This document shows, piece by piece, positions 15,679 through 23,856 of a DNA stretch of 64,000 nt (its first letter is position 1; every line of letters starts with the position of its first letter). The position numbers and the translations under genes were made by a program. The notes under the pieces are model-generated. The model saw only the letters and a list, made by a program, of their open reading frames with translations, made no database searches and had not been told where the DNA came from. The stretch comes from Actinomadura mexicana (GTDB lineage Bacteria; Actinomycetota; Actinomycetes; Streptosporangiales; Streptosporangiaceae). The stretch is taken from the NCBI RefSeq assembly GCF_900188105.1, contig NZ_FZNP01000009.1, forward strand, positions 248,001 through 312,000, given 5' to 3'.

Positions 15679-17922
15679 TCAGTCCCGGCCGACGGCGAAC
15701 CGCGGCACCGCCGCGTCCGGCACGGTCACCGAGGCAGGGACCTGCCTGCCGAGTCTCTCACCCTCGATGTCCACGTTCGGCAGCACGCGGTTCAGGATAC
15801 GAGGCAGCCACCAGGCCCGGCGGCCGAGCAGTGCCAGGACCGCGGGTGCGATCGCCATCCGGACCACGAAGGCGTCGAAGGCGACGGCGGCGGCCAGGCC
15901 GACGCCCATCGTCTGGATGGTCGGGCTGCTCATGCCGATGAATCCGGCGAACACGCTGATCATGATGATCGCGGCCGCGGCCACCACACGTCCGCTGTGC
16001 CGGAATCCGTCGACGATCGCCTCGCCGGGGGACGCGCCATGGACGTGGGCCTCCCGCATCCGGGTGAAGAGGAAGACCTCGTAGTCCATGGCGAGGCCGA
16101 ACACTATTCCGATGATGAGGATCGGCATCAGCGACATGACCGGTCCGGTCTGCTCGATGCCGATCAGGTCCGCCGCCCAGCCCCACTGGAAGACGGCGAC
16201 GAGGACGCCGAAGGCGGCGGCCACCGACAGCAGGAAGCCGAGCGCGGCCTTGACCGGGACCAGGACCGACCGGAAGACCACCGTCAGCAGGAGCACCGCC
16301 AGGCCGATGACCACGGTCAGGTAGGGGATGAGGGCGTCGGACATGGCTTCGGAGATGTCGATGTTCATCGCGGTGGTGCCGGTCACCGCGATGTCGGCGC
16401 CCGTGTCGGCCTCGACTCCGGAGACCGCGCCCCGGATCGCGTGCACCAGGTCCTTGGTCTCGCCGCTGTTCGGCGCGGTCCGCGGGACGGCGGTGAGGAC
16501 GGCCGTGTCCTTGCTCCGGCTGAGAACCGGATCACCGACCGACGCGACCCCGTCCACTCCCCGGACGGTCTTGGCGACCAGGTCCGCGGCGGCTCCGGCG
16601 TCCCCGGACTCCGACGTGTCCACGACCACGGTCAACGGGCCGTTGAAGCCGGGTCCGAAGCCTTCTGACAGCAGGTCGTAGGCACGGCGCTGGGTGGTCT
16701 CCACCGACTTGGACTCGTCCCCGGGCAGCCCGAGTTCGAGGCTCAGCGCCGGTAGGGCGACGGCCCCGAGACCGAGTCCGGCGATCATCAGCACGGTGAC
16801 CGGCCGGCGCAGCACGAACCGCGCCCAGCGGGTCCCGAGCCCAGGCCGGCCGTCCGCGGTGGGCACCCGGTGCGGGCCCTCGTTTCCCGGCCGGGTGGCC
16901 TTGCGGACGGCACGGGACAGTATCCGCCGGCCGAAGAAGCCGAACAGCGCGGGGACCAGGGTCAGTGCGACGAGTACGGCAAGGGCCACGGCGCCCGCGC
17001 CGCCCAAGCCCATCTTGGTGAGTTCCGGAATTCCGACGACCCCCAGCCCGACCAGAGCGATGAAGACGGTCGCGCCGGCGAAGACGACGGCGGATCCGGC
17101 CGTGCCCACCGCACGGCCGGCGGCCTCCTCCGGCTCGCTGCCCTGGGCGCGCTCGTCGCGGAAGCGGGAGGTGATGAAGAGGGCGTAGTCGATGCCGACC
17201 GCCAGCCCCAGCATCAGCGCCAGGATGGCGACGGTGGACGTCAGGCCCAGCGGAACGGCCAGCGCCGAGACCAGGCCGAAGGCGATGGCCACGCCCACGA
17301 AGGCGGTCAGCAGCGGCAACCCGGCCGCGACCAGCGACCCGAGGGCGAGGATCAGCACCACCGCCGCCACCGCCACGCCGACGATCTCCGTCGTACCGCC
17401 CGGTTCCTCCTCCGAGTCCAGGGCCGAGCCGCCGATCTCCACGGTCAGCCCCGCGTCCCGGGCCTGGCTCGCGGCGCCCTCCAGGGCGCTCTTCGTCGGC
17501 CCGGTCAGGTCGACGGCGTCCGCGGTGTAGGTGACCGTGGAGTAGGCGATGGTGCCGTCCCCGCTGACAGCGCCGGTCTCGAAAGGGTCGGTGGCCGACG
17601 CGACCTGACCGCCGCCGTGCAGCGAGCCGAGCGTGTCCTCGACGGCCGCCTTGTACTCCCCGGCCGTCACCCGCTGCCCGTCCGGGGCCTGGAACACCAG
17701 GCGGGCCTCGGCCCCTTGGGAGTTGCTCTGGGGAAAGCGCTCGTCCAGCAGGTCGAACGCCTTCTGCGACTCGGTGCCGGGCATGGAGAGGTCCTCCTCC
17801 TGCCCGGCCGGCGCCATGGCGGCTGCGGCCACGGCCAGCACCAGTGCCCCCAGCCACAGACCGGTCACGAGCCGGCGCCGCCGGAAGGCCCACCGTCCGA
17901 TCCGGTAGAGAAAAGTCGCCAC
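15679..17922 (-). CDS. MMPL/RND family transporter
   Basis: 747 aa from GTG 17922 (GGAG about 10 nt upstream); an in-frame extension to 17985 lacks a good ribosome site. Layout is typical of MMPL/HpnN exporters: one N-terminal TM, a periplasmic domain (about 50-175), five TM helices, then a repeat of the same arrangement. SSD-like helices include LGLAVGIDYALFITSRFRDE and FGLAMDYEVFLFTRMRE, whose D-Y pairs in TM4 and TM10 relay protons. Substrate is probably a lipid, siderophore or drug. First gene of an operon with its own two-component system, suggesting inducible export. Confidence 0.9.
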   Translation of the reverse strand: MATFLYRIGRWAFRRRRLVTGLWLGALVLAVAAAAMAPAGQEEDLSMPGTESQKAFDLLDERFPQSNSQGAEARLVFQAPDGQRVTAGEYKAAVEDTLGSLHGGGQVASATDPFETGAVSGDGTIAYSTVTYTADAVDLTGPTKSALEGAASQARDAGLTVEIGGSALDSEEEPGGTTEIVGVAVAAVVLILALGSLVAAGLPLLTAFVGVAIAFGLVSALAVPLGLTSTVAILALMLGLAVGIDYALFITSRFRDERAQGSEPEEAAGRAVGTAGSAVVFAGATVFIALVGLGVVGIPELTKMGLGGAGAVALAVLVALTLVPALFGFFGRRILSRAVRKATRPGNEGPHRVPTADGRPGLGTRWARFVLRRPVTVLMIAGLGLGAVALPALSLELGLPGDESKSVETTQRRAYDLLSEGFGPGFNGPLTVVVDTSESGDAGAAADLVAKTVRGVDGVASVGDPVLSRSKDTAVLTAVPRTAPNSGETKDLVHAIRGAVSGVEADTGADIAVTGTTAMNIDISEAMSDALIPYLTVVIGLAVLLLTVVFRSVLVPVKAALGFLLSVAAAFGVLVAVFQWGWAADLIGIEQTGPVMSLMPILIIGIVFGLAMDYEVFLFTRMREAHVHGASPGEAIVDGFRHSGRVVAAAAIIMISVFAGFIGMSSPTIQTMGVGLAAAVAFDAFVVRMAIAPAVLALLGRRAWWLPRILNRVLPNVDIEGERLGRQVPASVTVPDAAVPRFAVGRD

Positions 17923-18313
17923 CTGCTGATCACTCCAGACACCGCTAGGGAAGGGGGATGCGCGGGATTCACGCGCCTCCCACACTTCCCTCCGGCGCCC
18001 CGCCGGGCATCGTCCCCCGTCACCGCCTTCCTCTGGTGCACCCGGACCAGCCCCTCACGTGGCCTGGTGCCTGCGCACTACAAGATCGAGTCTCACCCTT
18101 CGCGGCCAACGGGTCGTGTTCCGTCTCCCTCAGCTCACCGCCCCCTCGGGCGCCCGCACGACTCCACCGGTCGTTATCCGGCCGCGTCCTGGGCGATCGC
18201 CGGCGTGCTGCGGTTTTTCCTTGGCCTCCTTGATACAAGTAATGGCAAGTCCGTTTTCGGACTGCTGTCGAGCCCAGCCAAAGCTCGCCGCCGCCAAAGA
18301 AAGAGAGGTCACA
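17923..18313. other. Divergent intergenic region between the MMPL operon and the zinc-ribbon gene
   Basis: 391 nt. The MMPL ribosome site lies at the left end; AAGAGAGG at 18301-18308 is the ribosome site of the next gene. An AT-richer stretch from about 18208 to 18265 is the probable plus-strand promoter. A long plus frame here has poor codon character and I reject it. No repeat or RNA gene was recognised. Confidence 0.35.
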
Positions 18314-18472
18314 ATGAGCCAGTGCCAGAAGTGTTACCGCACGCTCCAGGACTGCCCGGGATGCAATGGCGGCCGCGCCGGCGTCAGCCCCTTGGGCGAC
18401 CGGCTGACCTGCAATAAGTGCCGGAACACCGGCCAGGTCTGCCCGGAGCACGAGGGCCACTGGAAGAAGTGA
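18314..18472 (+). CDS. Cysteine-rich mini-protein, DnaJ-type zinc-ribbon-like
   Basis: 52 aa. Four knuckles, CQKC (4-7), CPGC (14-17), CNKC (33-36) and CPEH (43-46), give eight potential zinc ligands, enough for two sites. The spacing and the Gly-rich turns (CNGGRAG, CRNTGQ) resemble DnaJ cysteine-rich repeats. AAGAGAGG provides a good ribosome site. It lies 4 nt before the TM/CHAT reading frame, so it is probably co-transcribed with it. It could be a chaperone-like adaptor, nucleic-acid binder or substrate of the protease; there is no direct evidence. Confidence 0.75.
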   Translation: MSQCQKCYRTLQDCPGCNGGRAGVSPLGDRLTCNKCRNTGQVCPEHEGHWKK

Positions 18473-18476
18473 GCCG

Positions 18477-19154
18477 ATGACGGGCTTCCTGATCATCACA
18501 GGCTTCATGCTGCTGGTCATCTGGGCGGTCTTCACCCAGGTGGCGGGTCGGCAGCAACTGGACGTCCCCACCGCGCTGCCCCTCGAAGAGGCCAGGCAGG
18601 TCGTGCTGGAGTCATTCGGCGTGGCCTGGAGTCGCACCGATGGGCTCGGAATGGACAACTTCCGACCTCGGATGCGCCTGCACAGTCCGACCATTTCGAC
18701 CAACTACGCGCCGGCCGAGGACGTCGGAGCCATCGTGCACATCTGGGTGTCGCACTACACCATGCAGGCCGGATTCATCCGGCTCCATTCTCAACTGTGC
18801 TGGCGGAAGAAGCGCTACGTGGCCCGCAGGCTGCGGCACGCGACGACGCCCGCGGGCCGCTCGCCGGCCTCCTCGCCTACGCGCTCTGGCAGCGAACCGG
18901 CGGTGCGCCGACCGACGACGACCTCGACCGAATCATCGAGCACGCCGGCCCCGCCTGGGAGCTACTCGAACCGGAGGAGGGCCGGACGCTGGTCGGCCTC
19001 CTGCTCGGGACCGCCCTGCACGACCGGCTGCCCCGCACACGCCGCGGGCACGCCGCCGACCTCGCCGACATCAGAAGGGCCACGGCCGTCCTCACCGAGG
19101 TGGAGCCCGCCTTCCGGGACGACGCGGAGCTGTGCTCGCCCATCGCGGTCATGA
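18477..19154 (+). CDS. TM-anchored N-terminal frame of a probable frameshifted TM-CHAT gene
   Basis: Starts ATG 18477 with one TM helix (FLIITGFMLLVIWAVFTQVAG, residues 3-23). An unknown cytosolic domain follows to about residue 120 (IVHIWVSHYTMQAGFIRLHS). Up to about 18840 this frame has near-total G/C at third positions. Beyond that it becomes Ser/Pro/Thr/Arg-rich nonsense, while the frame of the CHAT protein takes over. The span 18477-21943 is 3467 nt, one base short of a whole number of codons. One lost base near 18835-18845 would therefore explain the break. Alternatives are programmed frameshifting, an assembly error or two overlapping genes. Confidence 0.6.
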   Translation: MTGFLIITGFMLLVIWAVFTQVAGRQQLDVPTALPLEEARQVVLESFGVAWSRTDGLGMDNFRPRMRLHSPTISTNYAPAEDVGAIVHIWVSHYTMQAGFIRLHSQLCWRKKRYVARRLRHATTPAGRSPASSPTRSGSEPAVRRPTTTSTESSSTPAPPGSYSNRRRAGRWSASCSGPPCTTGCPAHAAGTPPTSPTSEGPRPSSPRWSPPSGTTRSCARPSRS

Positions 19155-21943
19155 TCGGGCTCCTGCTCGCGGCACGGGGCCAGCTCACCTCGGACCGGGC
19201 CGATCTGGAGGCCGCCGGGCCATGGCTGGTCCGGGCGCTGGGGAAGCTGCCGGCGGGCACCCCGCCCGACGACGTGATCGTCCGCAACGCGGCGATGGGG
19301 CTGGTGACCCGGTCGGCGTACGACATGTCGGCGGCCGACACCACCACCGCGATCACCCTGCTGCGCTCGATCCTCGACGTCCCGGACGGCGAGCAACGGG
19401 GATGGACCCGCGCCGCGCTCGGCATCGTGCTCTGCCAGCGTGACGAGAGCCTGGCGGAAGGGATCTGGCACCTGGAGGCGGCGTACGCGGAGCTTCCGCC
19501 GGACGGTCCGGACCGGATCACCGTCGCCGATGCCCTCGCGGGTGCGCTGACGCGGCGCTTCAACGAGAGCCGTGACCGGGAGGACACCAAGGCCGCCCTG
19601 CACTACCGCGCGATCGTCGAGGAGTACGTCCGGCGCGACGTGGACGACGGGTACTTCTCGCCCGACATGCCCGCGCTGCTCCGGGCCGGCCGGGCCGGCC
19701 TCGACATCGTTCGCGGCATCCTCGGCGCGGGGGACGATCTCGTCGACCGGGGTGTGGCGGACATGCGTTCCGTGCTGGACTCGCTGCCCGAGTCGCATCC
19801 GCACCGCGCGCGCATGCGGACCGAACTCGGCACTGGTCTGGTCGTGCACGGGATCGCGGGCCGCGGCGGCGCGGCCGCGTTCCTGGAGGCGGCCGACCAT
19901 CTGAGCGCCGGCCTGGACGAACAGCCGCCCGGCCACCCGGCCAGGCCGCACACGCTGCTGCGCGCCGCCGGCGGTCACCTGCTGATCGCGATCGGCACGC
20001 AGGGCCGCGCGGCGGCGGAGGAGGGCATGCGGATCGCCGATCTCGGCCTGGCCGAGGAGGCGGGCGACCCGGGTGTCCGGATCCGGCTGAGATTCTTCGC
20101 CGCGGCCGCACGGTACGCGCTCGGGCAGATCACTCGCGACCCCGCCTGGTACGCCGAGGCCGCGTCCCGGCTGGAAGCGCTGCTGGCGGACCCGGACGCG
20201 CAGCCCAACCCCGACGTCGAGGCCGGGATACGGATGATGCTGGCCGTGACACGCCGGGAGGAGGGGCACCACGAGGCCGCACGCGAGGCCGGCCTCGGCG
20301 CACTGCGGGCGCACGGCAAGGCCGTCCTGCTGCAGACCGGCACCGGCCAGGCGCTCGCCCGTGCCCGGTCGGTCTATCCGGAGGCGGAGCGGATCATCGA
20401 CTGGCATGTGGGGGACGGCGACCTCGAGGGGGCGGTGTCCGCCCTGGAACTCGGGCGCGGGCTCGTCCTGCACGCCGCGACCTCCGCCGCCGACCTGCCG
20501 TCCCTGCTGGAGGACGCGGGACACGGTCCGCTGGCCGCCGAATGGCGCGCCGTTCCCGACGCGTACGGCACGCGGCCGTGGGAGCGCGGCGGGGACCCGG
20601 CGGAGCTGCTCACGGAGCTGCTCACGGCGCAGGGCGGGCTGATCGCGCCGAGCGAACTGGGACGCCGGGCGCTGGCCGCGCTGGACGGCAGCGCCGCGGA
20701 GACCCACCTGCTCAGCCCGCCGTCCGTGGCGGACATCGCGCAGGCGCTGGCGACCACCGGCGCCGACGCGCTGGTCTATCTACTGCCCCCGACGCCGGGC
20801 AAGGCGGGCACCGGCGTCGTCGTCACCGCGGCGGGACGGCTCCTTGCGCTCTCGATGCCGCTGCTCACGGCCGAGTACAGCGGGATCCTGGACGACTACA
20901 TCGACGCGGGCAAGGCGCTGCTGGACATCACGGAGGCGACCGGGGCACGCGATGGCGCCCGCGATGCCAGCGCGTTGAACCGCTGGCGGCGGGCTCTGGA
21001 TTCCCTGTGCAACTGGGCCCATATGGCCGTGCTGCGGCCGCTGCTCCGGCTTTGCGCGGAGCACTGGCCCGGCCGGGAGCCGCGGCTGGTGCTGGTCCCG
21101 GTGGGAAGGCTCAGCGTGGTGCCGTGGCATGCCGCCCGCCACCGCCCCAGAGAGGCGGGGCCGTCGCGCTACGCCTGCGCCGACGCGGTCATCTCCTACG
21201 CCGTGTCCGGGCGCCAGCTGGTGGACGTCGCCCAGCGCGACGTCCGGCCGCTGGGAGACGATCCGCTGATCGTGAGCGACTGCTCCGAAACCCTCTACTA
21301 CGCGCCCATCGAATGTCAGGAGATACGTCTCCGCTTCTTCCCCGGCGCGCGCCTTCTCGGGCCTGGGAGCCTCACCGGGGCCACGGGTTCCGGCACTCCG
21401 GACGAGGTGCTGGAGGGCTTCCCCGCACCGGGCCGTCCCGGCGCGTCGGACGTCCACCTGGCCTGCCACGCCTTCGCCGGGGACGAGCCCGCGAAGTCGT
21501 TCTTCCACCTGGCGGGCGGGCAGCCACTGACGATCGAGCGGATCCTGCGCACCGCGCACGGGCGTGACCCAGCCGCCCCGGGCGGCCGGGTCAGCGCGGT
21601 CGCCTGCGTCAGCGACCTCGCCGTGAGCGACTACGACGAGTCGCTCACCCTGTCGACGGCCATCCTCACCGCGGGCCCGGTCACCGCTGTGGGTTCCCGA
21701 TGGGAGATCCCGGACAGGGCGGCGTCCCTGCTCATGTTCACCTACTACCACCATCTCCACCGGGGACTGTCCCCGCGGGACGCGCTCCGGGCAGCGCAGC
21801 TATGGATGCTCGACCCGACGCGCGAAGCACCGGAGGGGATGGGACCTGAGCTGCGCCGCGCGATGGAAGAGGACGAGGACGACCCGGAACCCCCGCTGGA
21901 CGACGTGTACTCCTGGGCGGCCTTCACACACCAGGGCCGATGA
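18797..21943 (+). CDS. TPR-like repeat protein with C-terminal CHAT (caspase-like) protease domain
   Basis: The open frame from GTG 18797 encodes 1048 aa, but that start has no ribosome site and real coding begins about 18836. Residues about 20-560 are all-helical, Ala/Leu-rich repeats with TPR-like spacing (LEAAGPWLVRALGKL, AEEGMRIADLGLAEEAG). The CHAT domain occupies about 740-1045. Catalytic His is at 891 (VHLACHAFAG) and Cys at 937 (VSAVACVSDLAV), the conserved dyad, with GSRWEIPDRAAS downstream. CHAT proteases cut partner proteins in immunity and cell-death systems such as TPR-CHAT. No gasdermin or cas gene is adjacent. The preceding TM frame probably anchors the protein. Confidence 0.85.
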   Translation: MLAEEALRGPQAAARDDARGPLAGLLAYALWQRTGGAPTDDDLDRIIEHAGPAWELLEPEEGRTLVGLLLGTALHDRLPRTRRGHAADLADIRRATAVLTEVEPAFRDDAELCSPIAVMIGLLLAARGQLTSDRADLEAAGPWLVRALGKLPAGTPPDDVIVRNAAMGLVTRSAYDMSAADTTTAITLLRSILDVPDGEQRGWTRAALGIVLCQRDESLAEGIWHLEAAYAELPPDGPDRITVADALAGALTRRFNESRDREDTKAALHYRAIVEEYVRRDVDDGYFSPDMPALLRAGRAGLDIVRGILGAGDDLVDRGVADMRSVLDSLPESHPHRARMRTELGTGLVVHGIAGRGGAAAFLEAADHLSAGLDEQPPGHPARPHTLLRAAGGHLLIAIGTQGRAAAEEGMRIADLGLAEEAGDPGVRIRLRFFAAAARYALGQITRDPAWYAEAASRLEALLADPDAQPNPDVEAGIRMMLAVTRREEGHHEAAREAGLGALRAHGKAVLLQTGTGQALARARSVYPEAERIIDWHVGDGDLEGAVSALELGRGLVLHAATSAADLPSLLEDAGHGPLAAEWRAVPDAYGTRPWERGGDPAELLTELLTAQGGLIAPSELGRRALAALDGSAAETHLLSPPSVADIAQALATTGADALVYLLPPTPGKAGTGVVVTAAGRLLALSMPLLTAEYSGILDDYIDAGKALLDITEATGARDGARDASALNRWRRALDSLCNWAHMAVLRPLLRLCAEHWPGREPRLVLVPVGRLSVVPWHAARHRPREAGPSRYACADAVISYAVSGRQLVDVAQRDVRPLGDDPLIVSDCSETLYYAPIECQEIRLRFFPGARLLGPGSLTGATGSGTPDEVLEGFPAPGRPGASDVHLACHAFAGDEPAKSFFHLAGGQPLTIERILRTAHGRDPAAPGGRVSAVACVSDLAVSDYDESLTLSTAILTAGPVTAVGSRWEIPDRAASLLMFTYYHHLHRGLSPRDALRAAQLWMLDPTREAPEGMGPELRRAMEEDEDDPEPPLDDVYSWAAFTHQGR

Positions 21944-21945
21944 GA

Positions 21946-21961
21946 CGCCGCCGCGGCGGCG
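21946..21961. terminator. GC palindrome between convergent genes, possible terminator
   Basis: A perfect 16-bp palindrome of CGCCGCCG and its complement, 2 nt after the CHAT stop and 27 nt from the convergent SDR stop. It could form a hairpin in either transcript. There is no T-tract, which is common in actinomycetes. Confidence 0.35.
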
Positions 21962-21987
21962 CGGTGTGCGACCCCACCCGGTGCGGC

Positions 21988-22734
21988 TTACTTCTGCTGG
22001 TCGGCGAGCCACTGGTCGAAGGTGGTCGGCGTGATGCGGGCGTCCGGGCCGGGGAGCAGTACGTTGCCGGCCGTCTCCAGGCCGAACATCGTCGACCACG
22101 TCGGCACGAGCTTCACCGTGCGGCCACGGGCTTCGTTGGTGCGCCGGGCCATGTCGACCAGGTCCTGCGGGTCGGGCCCGGCGACGTCGCTGTAACGTCC
22201 CTGCGGCCGGCCCGTCGCGATCTCGGCGAGGACGTCGGCCACGTCCGCGGGCGCGACCGGCTGCACCAGCAGCGGCGCGATCGTGGCGACGCCGTCCCGC
22301 TCGGTCCAGCTCGTCACCATCGCGGCGAAGTCGTGGAACTGCGTGGCCGGGACGATCGTCCACGGCACCGGACCGGCGGAGACCAGGCGCTCCTGCTCTC
22401 GCTTGCCGACGTAGTGCGCGTTGCCTTCGATGCGGTCGACCCCCGCGATCGACAGCAGCACGTGGTGGCCGACGCCGGCCCGCTCCTCGGCGGCGAGCAG
22501 GTTCCGCGTGACGGCACCGAAGAAGGCCACCGTCTCGGCCGCGTCGGCGGCGGTGCTGTTGGTGACGTCGACGACCGCCCCTACGCCGGCCAACGCCTCG
22601 TCGAGCCCCTCGCCGGTCGTCAGGTCCACGCCGAGCGAGCGGCTGATGCGCACGACTTCGTGGCCGTCCCGCCGGAGAGCGGCGACGGTGAGGGTTCCGA
22701 TGTTCCCGGTCGCACCGGCAACGGCGATCCGCAT
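21988..22734 (-). CDS. NmrA-like NAD(P)-binding SDR, RsrR-target type
   Basis: 248 aa from ATG 22734 (AGGGAG upstream); an ATG at 22776 in frame is less likely. The N-terminal Rossmann motif AVAGATGNIGTLTVAAL binds NAD(P). LSIAGVDRIEGNAHYVGKREQE holds the Y-x3-K of atypical SDRs, and WTIVPATQFHDF is typical of NmrA/quinone-oxidoreductase-like members. It is divergently transcribed from the rsrR-like gene, the arrangement described for RsrR and its main target in Streptomyces venezuelae. It is probably a redox-stress NAD(P)H-dependent reductase or sensor. Confidence 0.87.
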   Translation of the reverse strand: MRIAVAGATGNIGTLTVAALRRDGHEVVRISRSLGVDLTTGEGLDEALAGVGAVVDVTNSTAADAAETVAFFGAVTRNLLAAEERAGVGHHVLLSIAGVDRIEGNAHYVGKREQERLVSAGPVPWTIVPATQFHDFAAMVTSWTERDGVATIAPLLVQPVAPADVADVLAEIATGRPQGRYSDVAGPDPQDLVDMARRTNEARGRTVKLVPTWSTMFGLETAGNVLLPGPDARITPTTFDQWLADQQK

Positions 22735-22769
22735 GGTGGTCTCCCTTGTCCTCGTGATCGGGCCGGAGC

Positions 22770-22807
22770 TTATCACGGACTAAATAGATCCATGGTATCT
22801 GCGATAA
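22770..22807. promoter_or_regulatory. 38-bp imperfect dyad, probable RsrR operator
   Basis: TTATCACGGA (22770-22779) and TCTGCGATAA (22798-22807) form inverted half-sites of the pattern TTATCRCRGA, centred in the 82-nt gap between the SDR and the Rrf2 regulator. An internal GATCC/GGTATC near-dyad also exists. Position favours control of both genes. Confidence 0.55.
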
Positions 22808-22816
22808 ACTTCGGCT

Positions 22817-23290
22817 GTGAAGCTTCCCGCAAGCACCGAATGGGTTCTGCACTGCGCGACCACACTGGCTCAGCTGGATCGAGGAGTCAGCGCGTCGACG
22901 GCGCAGTTGGCGCAGTACTACGACCTGCCGGCGCCCTATCTCGCCAAGCAGCTGAAGGCCCTCGTCAAGGCCGGCCTGCTCGCCGCGACCGCGGGCCCGC
23001 GAGGAGGATTCCGGCTCGCACGACCCGGCTCCGAGATCACGCTCCTGCAGATCGTGGAGGCCGTCGACGGCACGTCCTCACCGTATGAGTGCCGCGAGAT
23101 CCGCCAGCAGGGCCGGGGGGCACTGCCGCCCGGCGAGTGCCGGAACACCTGTGTCCTTGCCGCGAAGATGGCCGACGCGCACCAGGCATGGCGGGACAGC
23201 CTCTCCGGCGTCACCCTGGCCGATGTCCTTGACACCCTCCCGCCGTCGGCGCCGGCCCGCACCCGAGCACGCCTGGCGGAGATGACATAG
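22817..23290 (+). CDS. rsrR: Rrf2-family [2Fe-2S] redox regulator RsrR
   Basis: 157 aa from GTG 22817, with no Shine-Dalgarno, so possibly leaderless. The winged helix includes TAQLAQYYDLPAPYLAKQLKAL and the wing GPRGGFRLA. Glu8, Trp9 and His12 sit in the N-terminal MKLPASTEWVLH, with Cys92, Cys108 and Cys112 in the effector loop. Streptomyces RsrR binds an unusual [2Fe-2S] cluster with Glu8, His12 and two cysteines, and Trp9 moves on redox change. The match at 8, 9 and 12 is exact as I recall that work. The divergent SDR neighbour matches too. NsrR, with three-cysteine [4Fe-4S] binding, is the alternative. Confidence 0.85.
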   Translation: MKLPASTEWVLHCATTLAQLDRGVSASTAQLAQYYDLPAPYLAKQLKALVKAGLLAATAGPRGGFRLARPGSEITLLQIVEAVDGTSSPYECREIRQQGRGALPPGECRNTCVLAAKMADAHQAWRDSLSGVTLADVLDTLPPSAPARTRARLAEMT

Positions 23291-23308
23291 CTCTGGACCT
23301 TCGGCCCA

Positions 23309-23482
23309 TCAGCTTGCCTCGCGTCGCTTCTTCCATTCGGCGACGACGGCCTCGACGTGCTTGCGGATGTCGTCACTGCGGTCCGCGCTGCCGTTGACGT
23401 CACGGCACGCCTGGTCGTACTCGGCCCACAGGGCATCGTCGGCAAGGCGGAACTTGCGTTGCGGACTGCCCGGTGTAGGGAT
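23309..23482 (-). CDS. Small coding-like frame without a normal start codon
   Basis: 57 codons of good coding character: ATC-initiated reading gives IPTPGSPQRKFRLADDALW, then EYDQACRDVNGSADRSDDIRKH, ending EWKKRREAS. The pattern (basic arm, RKFRL strand, DDALW turn, helices) resembles actinobacterial ribbon-helix-helix-like small proteins. No ATG, GTG or TTG lies between the preceding in-frame stop and the motif. The first possible codon, ATC, comes 1 nt after the stop of the 99-aa gene. It may use re-initiation at ATC, an internal CTG, or be the tail of a gene broken by a frameshift. Confidence 0.4.
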   Translation of the reverse strand: MPTPGSPQRKFRLADDALWAEYDQACRDVNGSADRSDDIRKHVEAVVAEWKKRREAS

Positions 23483-23483
23483 G

Positions 23484-23783
23484 TCAGCCGCCCAGCTTCA
23501 CGACCAGCGAGCGCAGGTGAGGTGTCGCGGCGTTCTCCTGGCCGCGCTTCCCCCATGCCGCGATGTGCTCGCTGATCAGCTCGGCGAGGCTCGCACGCTC
23601 GTCGTCGCTGAGATCGACCGTGGTCGTGGTGTTGGTCCGGCAGTGGTAGGCCGTGAAGAGGATGTCTCCGACCGCCTGTTCGGCCGCCGAGGGCTTGCGG
23701 TTGCGCTGAGCATGCCAATCGGCATTGTTGTTGACGACGCCCCAACCGTGCAGGGCTTCGTGGTTGGTGAGTTCGAGCCTCAT
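23484..23783 (-). CDS. Conserved-looking 99-aa protein of unknown function
   Basis: Starts ATG 23783 (MRLELTNHEALHGWGVVNN). No membrane segment, cysteine pair or DNA-binding motif stands out; it has one Cys (AYHCRTN). A longer in-frame start at 23897 would read through two palindromic operator-like sites and is unlikely. Asn/His/Trp-rich residues 6-25 look like a binding surface. The small frame at 23309-23482 follows directly. Function unknown. Confidence 0.6.
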   Translation of the reverse strand: MRLELTNHEALHGWGVVNNNADWHAQRNRKPSAAEQAVGDILFTAYHCRTNTTTTVDLSDDERASLAELISEHIAAWGKRGQENAATPHLRSLVVKLGG

Positions 23784-23807
23784 GGGGCCGGTGCCTCTCG
23801 CTGCAAG

Positions 23808-23823
23808 GGGTGTGGCCACACCC
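23808..23823. repeat. Palindrome 1 of a pair upstream of the 99-aa gene
   Basis: GGGTGTGGCCACACCC, a perfect 16-bp palindrome 25 nt upstream of the ATG at 23783. It shares its core GGTGTGGCCACACC with a second copy; the centres are 34 bp apart, about three helical turns, so two dimers could bind on one DNA face. Probable operator. Confidence 0.6.
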
Positions 23824-23842
23824 TTGGCGGCCACTCTACGCA

Positions 23843-23856
23843 GGTGTGGCCACACC
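23843..23856. repeat. Palindrome 2 of the pair upstream of the 99-aa gene
   Basis: GGTGTGGCCACACC, a perfect 14-bp palindrome with the same core as 23808-23823. Located about 60-73 nt upstream of the start codon, where promoter elements should lie. Confidence 0.6.

Noticed and set aside
17958..18233. 91-codon plus-strand frame between the MMPL operon and zinc-ribbon gene
   Set aside because: Pro/Arg/Ser-rich, no ribosome site, no domain; probably chance.
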